Source: Chryseobacterium sp. Tr-659 (lineage in GTDB: Bacteria; Bacteroidota; Bacteroidia; Flavobacteriales; Weeksellaceae). From it: a stretch of DNA of 64,000 nucleotides. Made by a program: the position numbers and the translations under genes. The notes under the pieces were generated by a model. It worked only from the letters and a program-made list of their open reading frames with translations. It was not told where the DNA came from and did no database searches. The DNA lies in contig NZ_VWWP01000009.1 of the NCBI RefSeq assembly GCF_011752975.1, forward strand, positions 104,882 to 168,881, given 5' to 3'. Every line of letters starts with the position of its first letter. The stretch's first letter is position 1. Below are positions 17,021 to 25,134 of the stretch, piece by piece.

Positions 17021-17398
17021 TTATTCAACTAAATGTTTATATTTTTCTCTGTTATCAATCAGTATCCAGATATTGATCAGCAATAATATCCCGGATATGG
17101 TGATGCCTGTGGATGAAGGATCTCTGAATACATTATGAATTACAATTCCCGTCAGAACAGGAAGAATAATGATCGCGCCCAGAGCTCTTGTTTTTGGAAA
17201 GATAAACAGCAGTCCACCGATAACCTCTACAACTCCCACTAATGGTAGCAGCCAGCCTATTTCACCGAAAGCGGTATACATTTTTATCTGAGCTTCCGTA
17301 AGTTTCGGGGCCGGATTATAATGAAAAAATTTGTCTAGCCCTGCATTGATAAACATAAGCCCGAATAAAAGGCAAAGAATGAATTTTATAACTTTCAT
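17021..17398 (-). CDS. DoxX-family small membrane protein
   Basis: A 125-residue protein with four hydrophobic segments (ILCLLFGLMFINAGLDKFF, WLLPLVGVVEVIGGLLFIF, LGAIIILPVLTGIVIHNVF, GISGILLLINIWILI). The FGLMFINAGLDKFFH opening and the second-helix GxxExxGG pattern fit the DoxX/DoxD-like family, whose bacterial role is poorly defined (thiosulfate:quinone oxidoreductase subunit in archaea, redox-related elsewhere). The start at 17398 is supported by a TACATTTG promoter box at 17423-17416, which excludes the longer frame from 17467. Confidence 0.85.
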   Translation of the reverse strand: MKVIKFILCLLFGLMFINAGLDKFFHYNPAPKLTEAQIKMYTAFGEIGWLLPLVGVVEVIGGLLFIFPKTRALGAIIILPVLTGIVIHNVFRDPSSTGITISGILLLINIWILIDNREKYKHLVE

Positions 17399-17415
17399 GA
17401 TTGATGATTTTATAT

Positions 17416-17423
17416 CAAATGTA
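17416..17423 (-). promoter_or_regulatory. Predicted -7 box of the DoxX gene
   Basis: TACATTTG on the minus strand (exact TAnnTTTG), 18-25 bp upstream of the ATG. Confidence 0.5.
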
Positions 17424-17502
17424 AAATAAAAATATGATCTGATTATTGATTTTAAATAAAATGTCATATAGTTTATTGTTAAAGTTGAGTTAATGCTGTT
17501 TT

Positions 17503-17549
17503 TTGTGTAATTATATTAATTTTATTTTTCTATATTAGATAATCTAATA
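17503..17549 (+). promoter_or_regulatory. Predicted promoter plus 17-bp operator-like palindrome of the bacteriocin-like gene
   Basis: TTG (17503-17505), 17 bp, TATTTTTC (17523-17530) is one base off the Bacteroidetes promoter consensus. Directly after it, at the expected transcription start, is the perfect palindrome TATTAGATAATCTAATA (17533-17549). The ATG follows 15 bp later. This arrangement suggests control by a dimeric repressor, or a short 5' hairpin. Confidence 0.5.
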
Positions 17550-17564
17550 GAATTAATAATCATT

Positions 17565-17816
17565 ATGTTGAAAAATCTTAAAAAATTAAACCGATTGAAT
17601 TTAAGAGAAATTCATGGAGGTATCGAAAAATGTGATATCGGGCCAATTGGCTGCCCATGTAAAATTCCACCAGGTGATCCTTGTTTAGGAGGCCCGGGAG
17701 GTCCTGGAGGTCCCGGAGGAGGTTCGGATTACGGATACTGTCCTGATAATCAATCTTATATTCTTTGCACGGAAACCTGCCCGAATGGAATGAGCCCTCT
17801 GTGTGCTCTTTCATAA
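17565..17816 (+). CDS. Bacteriocin-like small peptide precursor with double-glycine leader
   Basis: An 83-residue peptide with a leader of the double-glycine type: LKKLNRLNLREIHGG, with the GG at residues 18-19. The rest (64 residues) contains eight Cys, arranged as four in the first half (KC, GC, PC, PC), a Gly-Pro-rich spacer GGPGGPGGPGGG, and four in the second half. It resembles the short peptides annotated as bacteriocin-like proteins in Chryseobacterium. No peptidase-containing ABC exporter or modification enzyme is nearby. A leader cut after GG would release a Cys-rich core, perhaps with disulfides or other modification. Activity is unproven. Confidence 0.75.
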   Translation: MLKNLKKLNRLNLREIHGGIEKCDIGPIGCPCKIPPGDPCLGGPGGPGGPGGGSDYGYCPDNQSYILCTETCPNGMSPLCALS

Positions 17817-17823
17817 TAAGATA

Positions 17824-17852
17824 AAAAGACTGCTTTTTTAAGGCAGTCTTTT
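17824..17852 (+). terminator. Terminator of the bacteriocin-like gene
   Basis: A 10-bp stem (AAAAGACTGC with GCAGTCTTTT) and a 9-nt loop, 7 bp after the stop codon. It shows that the peptide gene is a single-gene transcript. Confidence 0.8.
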
Positions 17853-17909
17853 CATTTATAGTTTAAAAAGCATGAGTAATCATCACTTATTATTGATTCT
17901 CATGATCTG

Positions 17910-19022
17910 TTAGTCCATTTCCTTTAGCGTAATATTCTTAGAGATTTTATAGCTTTTCTTCTTTTTGTTGGGCTTTTGCTCTTCTCCAAGTAATCTTCCC
18001 CAAGGTTTAAGATCATCCACTCTTTCACAGATAATTTTAATAATTGCAATAGCTGGTATGCACAGGAACATTCCTGCAATTCCCCAAAGATGTTCTCCCA
18101 AAAGAATTCCTATAAATGAAAATAATGCATTGATTTTCACTCTGGAACCTACTACAAATGGCAGGATAATGTTTCCATCAACAGCATGTATACCAATATA
18201 GCCGATAGCAACATAAATACATGTTGAAGGGCTGGCAGTAGCAAATGCGATAAAACATGAAATAATAAGGGACATAAAAATTCCCAGATATGGAATTACA
18301 TTTAACAAACCGGTTAGAACAGCCAGAAGAATAGCATATTTTACACCTAATACGGTAAGAACAATAGAAGTAAGAATAGACACAATGATAACCTGAAGGC
18401 AGAGTCCGAAGATATATTTCTTGGTCATGATGCGGATCTCATTTACAGCTTCCTGTACGCTGGCCTTATGTCTTTCATTAAACACAGTAACGATGAAGTT
18501 ATTCAAAAGTCTTCTGTAGTTTAAGATAAAGATAAAGAATAAGGTAAAGAATATAATAAAACCAAATCCTGTTGAAAATATCCCAAATGTGAAGCCTAAA
18601 ATAGCCCCGGAAGAAGATAATAACTTATTCAATCCCTGGTTGATATAATCTACTTGTTCATCTACCTTTACATTAAATGTTCGGGATACCCAATGTTGAA
18701 CATTATTGAAAACCGTAGTAAACTGCTCTCTGAGATGCGGAAGATCCTTACTGAAATCAGATAACTGATTGGTAAAGAAATAAATAATTCCACTTAAAAT
18801 GATCAGCATGATGAAGACGGATGTCATCGTAGACATAGATCTAGGGAACCTTAACTTTCTTTCCATGAAAGTTGCAGCGGGTAAAAAGAGCATGGCCATT
18901 AAGAACGCGAAAAAAAACGGAGCTAAAATGCTCTGCCCCAATGCCAGAAGATAGCCGAGTCCGATAGCGGAAACAACAACAAGGGTCAGCTTGACAAGGA
19001 AAGGAAGTCTAAGAAAGTTCAT
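17910..19022 (-). CDS. AI-2E family transporter (PerM/TqsA-like)
   Basis: A 370-residue inner-membrane protein with about eight hydrophobic helices. Family signs are the opening LVVVSAIGLGYLLALGQSILAPFFFAFLMAMLF-type two-helix segment, a soluble loop (about residues 80-140) and the late motif NVIPYLGIFMSL...IHAVDGNIILPFVVGSRVKINAL, characteristic of PF01594. The C-terminus is Lys-rich. Family members export small molecules or ions (TqsA: autoinducer-2; others Na+/H+), so the substrate here is open. It is a stand-alone gene. Confidence 0.92.
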   Translation of the reverse strand: MNFLRLPFLVKLTLVVVSAIGLGYLLALGQSILAPFFFAFLMAMLFLPAATFMERKLRFPRSMSTMTSVFIMLIILSGIIYFFTNQLSDFSKDLPHLREQFTTVFNNVQHWVSRTFNVKVDEQVDYINQGLNKLLSSSGAILGFTFGIFSTGFGFIIFFTLFFIFILNYRRLLNNFIVTVFNERHKASVQEAVNEIRIMTKKYIFGLCLQVIIVSILTSIVLTVLGVKYAILLAVLTGLLNVIPYLGIFMSLIISCFIAFATASPSTCIYVAIGYIGIHAVDGNIILPFVVGSRVKINALFSFIGILLGEHLWGIAGMFLCIPAIAIIKIICERVDDLKPWGRLLGEEQKPNKKKKSYKISKNITLKEMD

Positions 19023-19162
19023 AATTTAAAATCTGCAGTGTGGAATAAAAATAAGAAAACCCTCTTGAATTGAAAAATTTTTTCTTCAATCCTATGGGAT
19101 TTTTTGGAATGGCAGCAAATTTTATTCCACCGGATGTTAAATAAAATACTTTTATATAAAAA

Positions 19163-19197
19163 GAGAAACACGCTCCGGCAGCCGGAACGTGTTTCTT
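19163..19197 (-). terminator. Terminator after lon
   Basis: A long GC-rich hairpin: GAAACACG with CGTGTTTC and an inner CCGGC/GCCGG, with one mismatch. On the minus strand it is followed by a T-rich stretch (TTTTTATAT). It lies 31 bp beyond the lon stop. Confidence 0.8.
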
Positions 19198-19227
19198 ATT
19201 GAGAAGTTAATATGTTAATAAGTTGTT

Positions 19228-21633
19228 TTATTTTTCTATGGCAATATCAATTACCTCCTCCATTCTGTTAACGTAGTGAACTTTCAGGTTTTTTAAATAA
19301 TCTTTTTTGATCTCCTCTACATCCTTTCTGTTAGCTTCACAAAGGATTACATCCTTAATTCCGGCTCTGGTAGCGGCAAGAAGCTTTTCTTTAATTCCTC
19401 CTACAGGAAGTACTTTACCTCTTAAAGTGATTTCCCCGGTCATTGCAAGGTGAGGCTTCACTTTTTTATTTTTAAAAGAAGAAACCATAGACGTAAGCAT
19501 CGCAATACCGGCAGAAGGTCCGTCTTTAGGTGTTGCACCTTCAGGAACGTGCACGTGTATGTTTTTCTTGTCCAGTTCTTCCTGTGGAATCCCCAACTCA
19601 TCATGCTTTGCTTTAATATATTCAAGAGCAATAGTAGCAGACTCTTTCATCACTGTACCTAGATTTCCCGTCATGGTTAAAGCACCTTTTCCATTACTTA
19701 AAATACTTTCAATATAAAGAATGTCTCCTCCTACACTTGTCCAGGCAAGACCTGTAACAACCCCAGGAACACCGGTAATTTCCGACAAGCTTTTCGGCCT
19801 TGGAACCCCAAGGATTTCATCCACTTTTTCAAGAGAGATTTTAGGGTCATATTCTTTTACAAGGGCCGTCTGAAGTGCCACCCATCTCGCAATGGAAGCA
19901 ATTCTTTTTTCCAGTGTTCTCACTCCGCTTTCCGAAGTATGAGCTTCTATGATATGTTTAAGTTCAGCATTTCCAAGTTTAAATGATTTGGTATCCAGAC
20001 CATTCTCTTCCTGCTGCTTTTTGATTAAGTGTCTTTTAGCGATCTCAATCTTTTCCTCCAGAGTATAGCCTGCAATCTGAATAATCTCCGTTCTATCCAA
20101 AAGAGGAGTTTGTATTGTTGAAAGCGAGTTGGCTGTAGCAATAAACATCACTTTTGATAGATCATAGCCCATCTCAAGGAAGTTGTCGTAAAAAGACTTA
20201 TTTTGTTCCGGGTCAAGAACTTCAAGAAGTGCAGAGCTTGGATCGCCATGCAAACCTTGTCCTATTTTATCAATTTCGTCAAGAACAATCACAGGATTGG
20301 ATGTTCCGGACTTTTTGATAGACTGAAGGATTCTTCCCGCCATGGCACCTATATAAGTTTTTCTGTGTCCTCGGATCTCACTTTCATCATGAAGCCCTCC
20401 CAGTGATAATCTTACATATTTTCTGCCTAAAGCATCCGCAATGGATTTTCCTAAAGATGTTTTACCAACTCCCGGAGGTCCTACTAATAAAAGAATTGGA
20501 GACTTCATGTTGTTTTTTAATTTTAAAACAGCCATATGCTCCAGGATTCTTTTTTTGATATCTTCCAGTCCAAAGTGAGCTTTATCCAGTACTTTTTCAG
20601 CCTTTGCAATATCAAAAACATCTTTAGTATAAGTTTCCCATGGAAGATCTGTAAAGAAATCCAGATAGTTTCTCTGTACATTATAATCCGGAGAATTAGG
20701 ATTCTGACGTTGAAGTCTGCTGATCTCCTTCTGGAAATGTTCTTCCACTTCTATGCTCCATTTTTTTGCTTTAGCCTTGTTAATAAGATCTTCCACATCA
20801 CTTTCAGGTCCGCCGCCAAGCTCTTCCTGAATCGTTCTGATCTGCTGGTTCAGGAAATATTCTCTCTGCTGTTTATCAAGATCTTTTGAAGTTTTCTGAT
20901 GAATCTGGTTTCTCAATTCCAGCCTTCTGAAGTCTTCATGCATCATTTCATAGCACTTGTTAGCTCTTTCCATAAGGCTTTTCTCCTCAAGGAGTTTTTG
21001 CTTTTCCAGAGAAGGAAAATTAGCATTTGTGCAGATGAAATTTAATAAATCATCATTGTTATTGATGTTTTTGATTGCGAAGTTAGCTGCATTAGGAATA
21101 TTCGGATCCAGTTCAATGATCTTTAAAGCAAGGTCTTTAACATTTTCCAGCAGTGCTTCATATTCTTCCTGATTTTTAGGCTTGGTATCTTTTAATTTTG
21201 ATATTTCAGCTCTGAAATAAGGCTGGTTTTCAATGATCTTTTTAATCTTAAACCTGTGGAAACCTTTAGTGATTGCAGTAATATTGCCCTCAGGAAGTTT
21301 AATAATCTTAATGATTTTAGCCAAAGTTCCTGTGGTATAGATATCTTTTTCGGCCGGTTGCTCCAAGTCCGAATTTTTCTGGCTTACAATTCCAATAAAA
21401 TCTCCGTTTTTTTGGGCTTCCTCAAGAAGCTGTATAGAGGTTTTTCTTCCGGCGGTAATAGGAATTACCACATTAGGGAACATAACCATATTTCTTACGG
21501 GAAGTATAGGGAATATTTTCTGTTCGGAATTTTTATCAGTCTCTGCGAAGTCGGAAAGATTGATCTCTTCAGTTACGATATCAAATCCGTCGCTGATCAT
21601 TTCTTCTAAACTAATATCTTCAAATTCTGTCAT
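19228..21633 (-). CDS. lon: ATP-dependent protease Lon
   Basis: An 801-residue cytoplasmic AAA+ serine protease. The N-terminal substrate domain (LPVRNMVMFPNVVIPITAGR) is followed by a coiled linker, an AAA+ module with Walker A GPPGVGKTSLGKS, Walker B PVIVLDEIDKIG and sensor FIATANSLSTI, then the Ser-Lys protease domain with catalytic Ser in PKDGPSAGIAM and Lys in GGIKEKLLAA. The ATG at 21633 is used rather than a TTG two codons earlier. It is separated from ppiD by a 260-bp divergent region with nested inverted repeats. It degrades misfolded and regulatory proteins. Confidence 0.97.
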   Translation of the reverse strand: MTEFEDISLEEMISDGFDIVTEEINLSDFAETDKNSEQKIFPILPVRNMVMFPNVVIPITAGRKTSIQLLEEAQKNGDFIGIVSQKNSDLEQPAEKDIYTTGTLAKIIKIIKLPEGNITAITKGFHRFKIKKIIENQPYFRAEISKLKDTKPKNQEEYEALLENVKDLALKIIELDPNIPNAANFAIKNINNNDDLLNFICTNANFPSLEKQKLLEEKSLMERANKCYEMMHEDFRRLELRNQIHQKTSKDLDKQQREYFLNQQIRTIQEELGGGPESDVEDLINKAKAKKWSIEVEEHFQKEISRLQRQNPNSPDYNVQRNYLDFFTDLPWETYTKDVFDIAKAEKVLDKAHFGLEDIKKRILEHMAVLKLKNNMKSPILLLVGPPGVGKTSLGKSIADALGRKYVRLSLGGLHDESEIRGHRKTYIGAMAGRILQSIKKSGTSNPVIVLDEIDKIGQGLHGDPSSALLEVLDPEQNKSFYDNFLEMGYDLSKVMFIATANSLSTIQTPLLDRTEIIQIAGYTLEEKIEIAKRHLIKKQQEENGLDTKSFKLGNAELKHIIEAHTSESGVRTLEKRIASIARWVALQTALVKEYDPKISLEKVDEILGVPRPKSLSEITGVPGVVTGLAWTSVGGDILYIESILSNGKGALTMTGNLGTVMKESATIALEYIKAKHDELGIPQEELDKKNIHVHVPEGATPKDGPSAGIAMLTSMVSSFKNKKVKPHLAMTGEITLRGKVLPVGGIKEKLLAATRAGIKDVILCEANRKDVEEIKKDYLKNLKVHYVNRMEEVIDIAIEK

Positions 21634-21642
21634 AATCAATCG

Positions 21643-21751
21643 AATGACAAATTGTCATTTTCGTTTTTTGTCGTTAAAGGGAATTTTTATAATATGTTCT
21701 GAAAACGCGTGGCATATTATAATATTCTTAGAATGCACAATACTTATGCCA
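21643..21751. promoter_or_regulatory. Divergent lon/ppiD control region with inverted repeats
   Basis: Three inverted repeats are visible: AATGACA-aat-TGTCATT (21643-21659, 10 bp before the lon start), TGGCATA...TATGCCA (arms 21710-21716 and 21745-21751), and inside it ATTCTtAGAAT (21724-21734). No exact TAnnTTTG box for lon is seen here. The repeats could be operators or structured 5' RNA. Confidence 0.45.
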
Positions 21752-21893
21752 TTTGTTTTTTACTAAAAAATACGGTCAAAATTTCCTTTTTTAAATAATC
21801 TTTGTGTTAAAAAACAAAATAAAGCAGTTCTGTTTCTGTAATTTCTTAAAAATGTGTATTTTCGCAAACTGATAAAAAACTATAATTTATAAA

Positions 21894-24044
21894 ATGGCAA
21901 TTTTAGGACAGATTAGGAGTAAGCCTTGGCTTTTAATGGGAGTAATAGCCTTAGCGCTTTTGGCGTTTTTGGTGAACCCGGATAGTATTGACAAGGTTTT
22001 TGGTAAGAATCCTGATGTTTTAGGAAAAGTAAACGGTGAGAAGATCACCCGCGAAGAGTTCAATGATCAGCTTTTCGTGTTGCAGCAGCAGGCTGAACAG
22101 CAAGGTCGCCCGAAAAACGGTCTTGAAGAGCAGGCTTGGCAGTTACTTGTACAATCTAAACTTATCAAACAACAGTTTGAGAAATTGGGCTTTGAAATGA
22201 CTGATGATTATTTCTGGAGTCAGATCCAGTACGATCAGATGTTCGCTCAGAATCAGCAGTTCTTTGATGAGAAAGGTAACTTTAAAACTCAAGAGCTTAA
22301 AAAAGAAATTGAAACATTAAAAAGCACCAACCCACAAGGGTACACACAATGGTTGAAAACAAGAAAGACTATTGAGTACAGATTGATGGCAAGACAGGTG
22401 TTTACAAATATTTCAGGAGGTATCACTACAGGTAAGAAAGAAGCCGAAGAATTGATGAAGCAGAGAGATCAGCTTGCAGATATCGACTTCGTGAAAGTAG
22501 ATTATGCAGCTTATCTTCAAAAAACAAAGATCAACGTTACCACAGAAGATCTTGCTAATTACATCAAACAACATCCTGTAATGTTCAAGGCAGAGCCTAG
22601 CAGAAATATCGGTATCGTATATTTCCCTTCCAAGCCTAGTGCAGCAGATGATGCAGCAGCATTGAAAGAAATTACAAAACTATATTCAGGAGGTACAGAT
22701 GCAAGCGGAGGTACAGAAAACTTCCAGAATACGAAAAACGATTCTATGTTTGTAATGGCTAATTCTGATATGCCTTTCAATCCGCAGTATATGAAGCCTA
22801 CTCAATTGCCGGCTACTATTCAGGGACAGATTGCTACAGCAGCGATAGGTCAGACTTTTGGTCCATACAAAGAGCAGGATTTCTATGTAGTTTCTAAACT
22901 TGTAAACAAAAAGACTTCTGACTCTACTTTATCGAGACACATCCTTATCGCTTTCAAGGGAAGCCCTGCTGGTGAAGGTGTGACAAGAACTAAAGAACAG
23001 GCTAAGAAATTAGCAGACTCTATCGGAGCTATTGTAAAAGCAACTCCTGCTAAATTTACAGAGTTCCTTAAGCTATCTAACGATCCAAATTCAGCAGCTC
23101 AGGGAGGTAGCTTAGGATGGACAACTCCAGAAACACCTTTCGTTCCGGAGTTCCTTCACTATCTAGCTAACAATCCTAAAGGTGCTACCGGTGTGGTAGA
23201 AACGCAGTTCGGTTATCATATCATCAATATTGAAGATAAAAAATCAGGATCAATGGGGTATAAAGTTGCTAACCTTGTGAAAGCAGTCAAACCTTCAGAT
23301 GCTACTGAAGCTGAAACGGACAAAAAATCAAAAAAATTCATTCAGCAGGTTCAAGGGAAGTCTTTCAACGATTTTGTAAATATTGCTAAAAAAGATAATT
23401 ACCAGTTTACTAACCCTAAAGCCGCTAAGAGATTTGAAGGACAGCTTCAGGGCTTAGGTACTGAAAAAGACGCTGATATCTTAACTTGGGCTTTCGATAA
23501 GAAAAGAGTTAAAGGAGATACAGAACTTTTCACAGTAGACGGAACAGGTGATAAAATTGTAGTTTATCTTAACGGAAAGCAGGATGCAGGTCTTGCAGAT
23601 CCGGAATCTGTAAGAGATCAGATTGAAGTTATAGTTAAAAATAAACTGGCAGCAAAACAGATTTCTGATAAAATTGCAGCCGCAAAAGCTTCCAGCTTAG
23701 ATCAGGTAGCTAAATTATTTGCTGCTTCAAAGCAATCAGCTCAGGTTAATCTGCTGAACCCTTCAGTAGCAGGAGCTATGGAGCCTAAAGTTGCCGGTGC
23801 AGCATTCGGAGTTGCAAAAGGTAAGCTTTCCAATCCGATTGAAGGAGGAACAGGAGTTTATGTTCTGATCAAAAAATCAGAAACGGTAAACAAACAGCCT
23901 GGAGATCTTAAACAGTTTACAGAATCTCTTACTCAGAGAAATTCTGGAATGTTCGGACAGGCTTGGATGAAGAGTCTTCAGGACAATGCAGATATCGAAG
24001 ATTACAGAATCGAGATCTGGAACAAGCTGGGAAATCAGCAGTAA
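21894..24044 (+). CDS. ppiD: SurA/PpiD-type periplasmic peptidyl-prolyl isomerase and chaperone
   Basis: A 716-residue protein anchored by one N-terminal helix (WLLMGVIALALLAFLV), with a SurA_N chaperone part (GKVNGEKITREEFNDQL...) and a parvulin domain at about residues 345-460 (LSRHILIAFKG, ALSN-like FLKLSNDPNSAAQGGSLGW, GVVETQFGYHIINIEDK). A second, degenerate parvulin-like segment follows (about 560-690). This matches PpiD, a Sec-associated folding helper of the inner membrane. It is divergent from lon, another protein quality-control gene, so shared regulation is plausible. A strong terminator follows. Confidence 0.92.
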   Translation: MAILGQIRSKPWLLMGVIALALLAFLVNPDSIDKVFGKNPDVLGKVNGEKITREEFNDQLFVLQQQAEQQGRPKNGLEEQAWQLLVQSKLIKQQFEKLGFEMTDDYFWSQIQYDQMFAQNQQFFDEKGNFKTQELKKEIETLKSTNPQGYTQWLKTRKTIEYRLMARQVFTNISGGITTGKKEAEELMKQRDQLADIDFVKVDYAAYLQKTKINVTTEDLANYIKQHPVMFKAEPSRNIGIVYFPSKPSAADDAAALKEITKLYSGGTDASGGTENFQNTKNDSMFVMANSDMPFNPQYMKPTQLPATIQGQIATAAIGQTFGPYKEQDFYVVSKLVNKKTSDSTLSRHILIAFKGSPAGEGVTRTKEQAKKLADSIGAIVKATPAKFTEFLKLSNDPNSAAQGGSLGWTTPETPFVPEFLHYLANNPKGATGVVETQFGYHIINIEDKKSGSMGYKVANLVKAVKPSDATEAETDKKSKKFIQQVQGKSFNDFVNIAKKDNYQFTNPKAAKRFEGQLQGLGTEKDADILTWAFDKKRVKGDTELFTVDGTGDKIVVYLNGKQDAGLADPESVRDQIEVIVKNKLAAKQISDKIAAAKASSLDQVAKLFAASKQSAQVNLLNPSVAGAMEPKVAGAAFGVAKGKLSNPIEGGTGVYVLIKKSETVNKQPGDLKQFTESLTQRNSGMFGQAWMKSLQDNADIEDYRIEIWNKLGNQQ

Positions 24045-24067
24045 TAAGAAAATCATCTTAACAATAT

Positions 24068-24097
24068 AAAAAGCGACAAAATTTTTTGTCGCTTTTT
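24068..24097 (+). terminator. Terminator after ppiD
   Basis: A stem of up to 14 bp (AAAAAGCGACAAAA with TTTTGTCGCTTTTT), short loop and continuing T run. Confidence 0.88.
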
Positions 24098-24144
24098 TGT
24101 ATTTAACGCAGAACAATAAAGGAAAAGATTTATTTAAAATGTAT

Positions 24145-24152
24145 TATATTTG
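24145..24152 (+). promoter_or_regulatory. Predicted -7 box of the mlaD/iron-sulfur gene cluster
   Basis: TATATTTG, an exact TAnnTTTG match 22 bp before the GTG start of mlaD and just after the ppiD terminator. Confidence 0.55.
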
Positions 24153-24174
24153 CTTATTAGAAAAAAATTAGCAA

Positions 24175-25125
24175 GTGAAGTTCAGTAAAGAATTAAAAGC
24201 TGGTGTGATTGCACTTTTAGCTATAGTTGGCTTTGTGGTGTTGTTTCAATTTATGAAAGGGAAAAGCCTTTTTACTACCGATAATATATTTTACGCAAAA
24301 TATGACAATGTAGAAGGTCTGGCGCAGTCTTCGGCCGTTTCTATCAATGGTCTTAAAGTTGGGCAGGTGGATAAGATTATTCCTTTGACCTCAAAAGACG
24401 GTAAAATCAATTTTGTCGTAAAAATTACAGTAGACAACAAATTCGAATTTTCAAAAAATTCATCTCTGGAAATTTTTGAACCCGGATTAATGTCCGGTAA
24501 AGAAATGAGAGTAAATCTTGTATACGGAGGTCCTACTGCAAAAGACGGTGACACCTTAAAAGGAGCTTTCAAACTAGGGACGCTGGGAAGCCTTTCTTCT
24601 CAGGTAGGTCCTGTGAAAGATCAATTGCAGGTGGTGCTGCATAGAGTAGATTCTCTAATGACTAACGCCAATCTGCTTGTAGATGCTCAAAACAGAGCTG
24701 AGATTAAAGCCTTATTATCCAATCTTAACAAAACAGTAAGTGCATTGCAGACTACTGCCGGAAGCGTGAACAGTCTTGTAGGGCACAATGATCCTAAACT
24801 TCAAAAAGTATTGGATGATGCAAGTCTTACAATGCAAAGCGGAAAAGTAACCTTAGACAAATACGGAAATCTTGCGGAAAGCATTGATACCAAACAATTG
24901 AATGCTACCATTGCCAATCTGGATGTTACTGTTGGAAAACTAAATCAGGTGATTGGCGGAATTGATAAAGGTGAAGGAAGTTTAGGGAAACTGATGAAGG
25001 ACGAACAGCTTTACAATAATCTGAATTCAGCATCTTCCAATCTGAATTCATTAATTGAGGATATGAAAGCACACCCTAAGAGATATATTAACTTCTCGGT
25101 TTTCGGTAAAAATAACAAAGACTAA
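24175..25125 (+). CDS. mlaD: MlaD-type MCE protein
   Basis: A 316-residue periplasmic protein tethered by one N-terminal helix (AGVIALLAIVGFVVLFQFM). One MCE domain follows (about residues 35-130): YDNVEGLAQSSAVSINGLKVGQVDKI, FEPGLMSGKEMRV, and DGDTLKG. The C-terminal part is helical, with repeated Asn/Thr-rich heptads (LSNLNKTVSALQTT, LNATIANLDVTVGKLNQVI). It should form the hexameric lipid ring of the MlaEF transporter, whose other parts are at 4.9-6.5 kb. It uses a GTG start. It lies 9 bp before the iron-sulfur gene. Confidence 0.92.
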   Translation: MKFSKELKAGVIALLAIVGFVVLFQFMKGKSLFTTDNIFYAKYDNVEGLAQSSAVSINGLKVGQVDKIIPLTSKDGKINFVVKITVDNKFEFSKNSSLEIFEPGLMSGKEMRVNLVYGGPTAKDGDTLKGAFKLGTLGSLSSQVGPVKDQLQVVLHRVDSLMTNANLLVDAQNRAEIKALLSNLNKTVSALQTTAGSVNSLVGHNDPKLQKVLDDASLTMQSGKVTLDKYGNLAESIDTKQLNATIANLDVTVGKLNQVIGGIDKGEGSLGKLMKDEQLYNNLNSASSNLNSLIEDMKAHPKRYINFSVFGKNNKD

Positions 25126-25134
25126 TACGCCCTT

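Noticed and set aside
17691..17725. GGPGGPGGPGGG stretch as a collagen-like domain
   Set aside because: Only three to four triplets; too short for a triple helix and better seen as a flexible linker.
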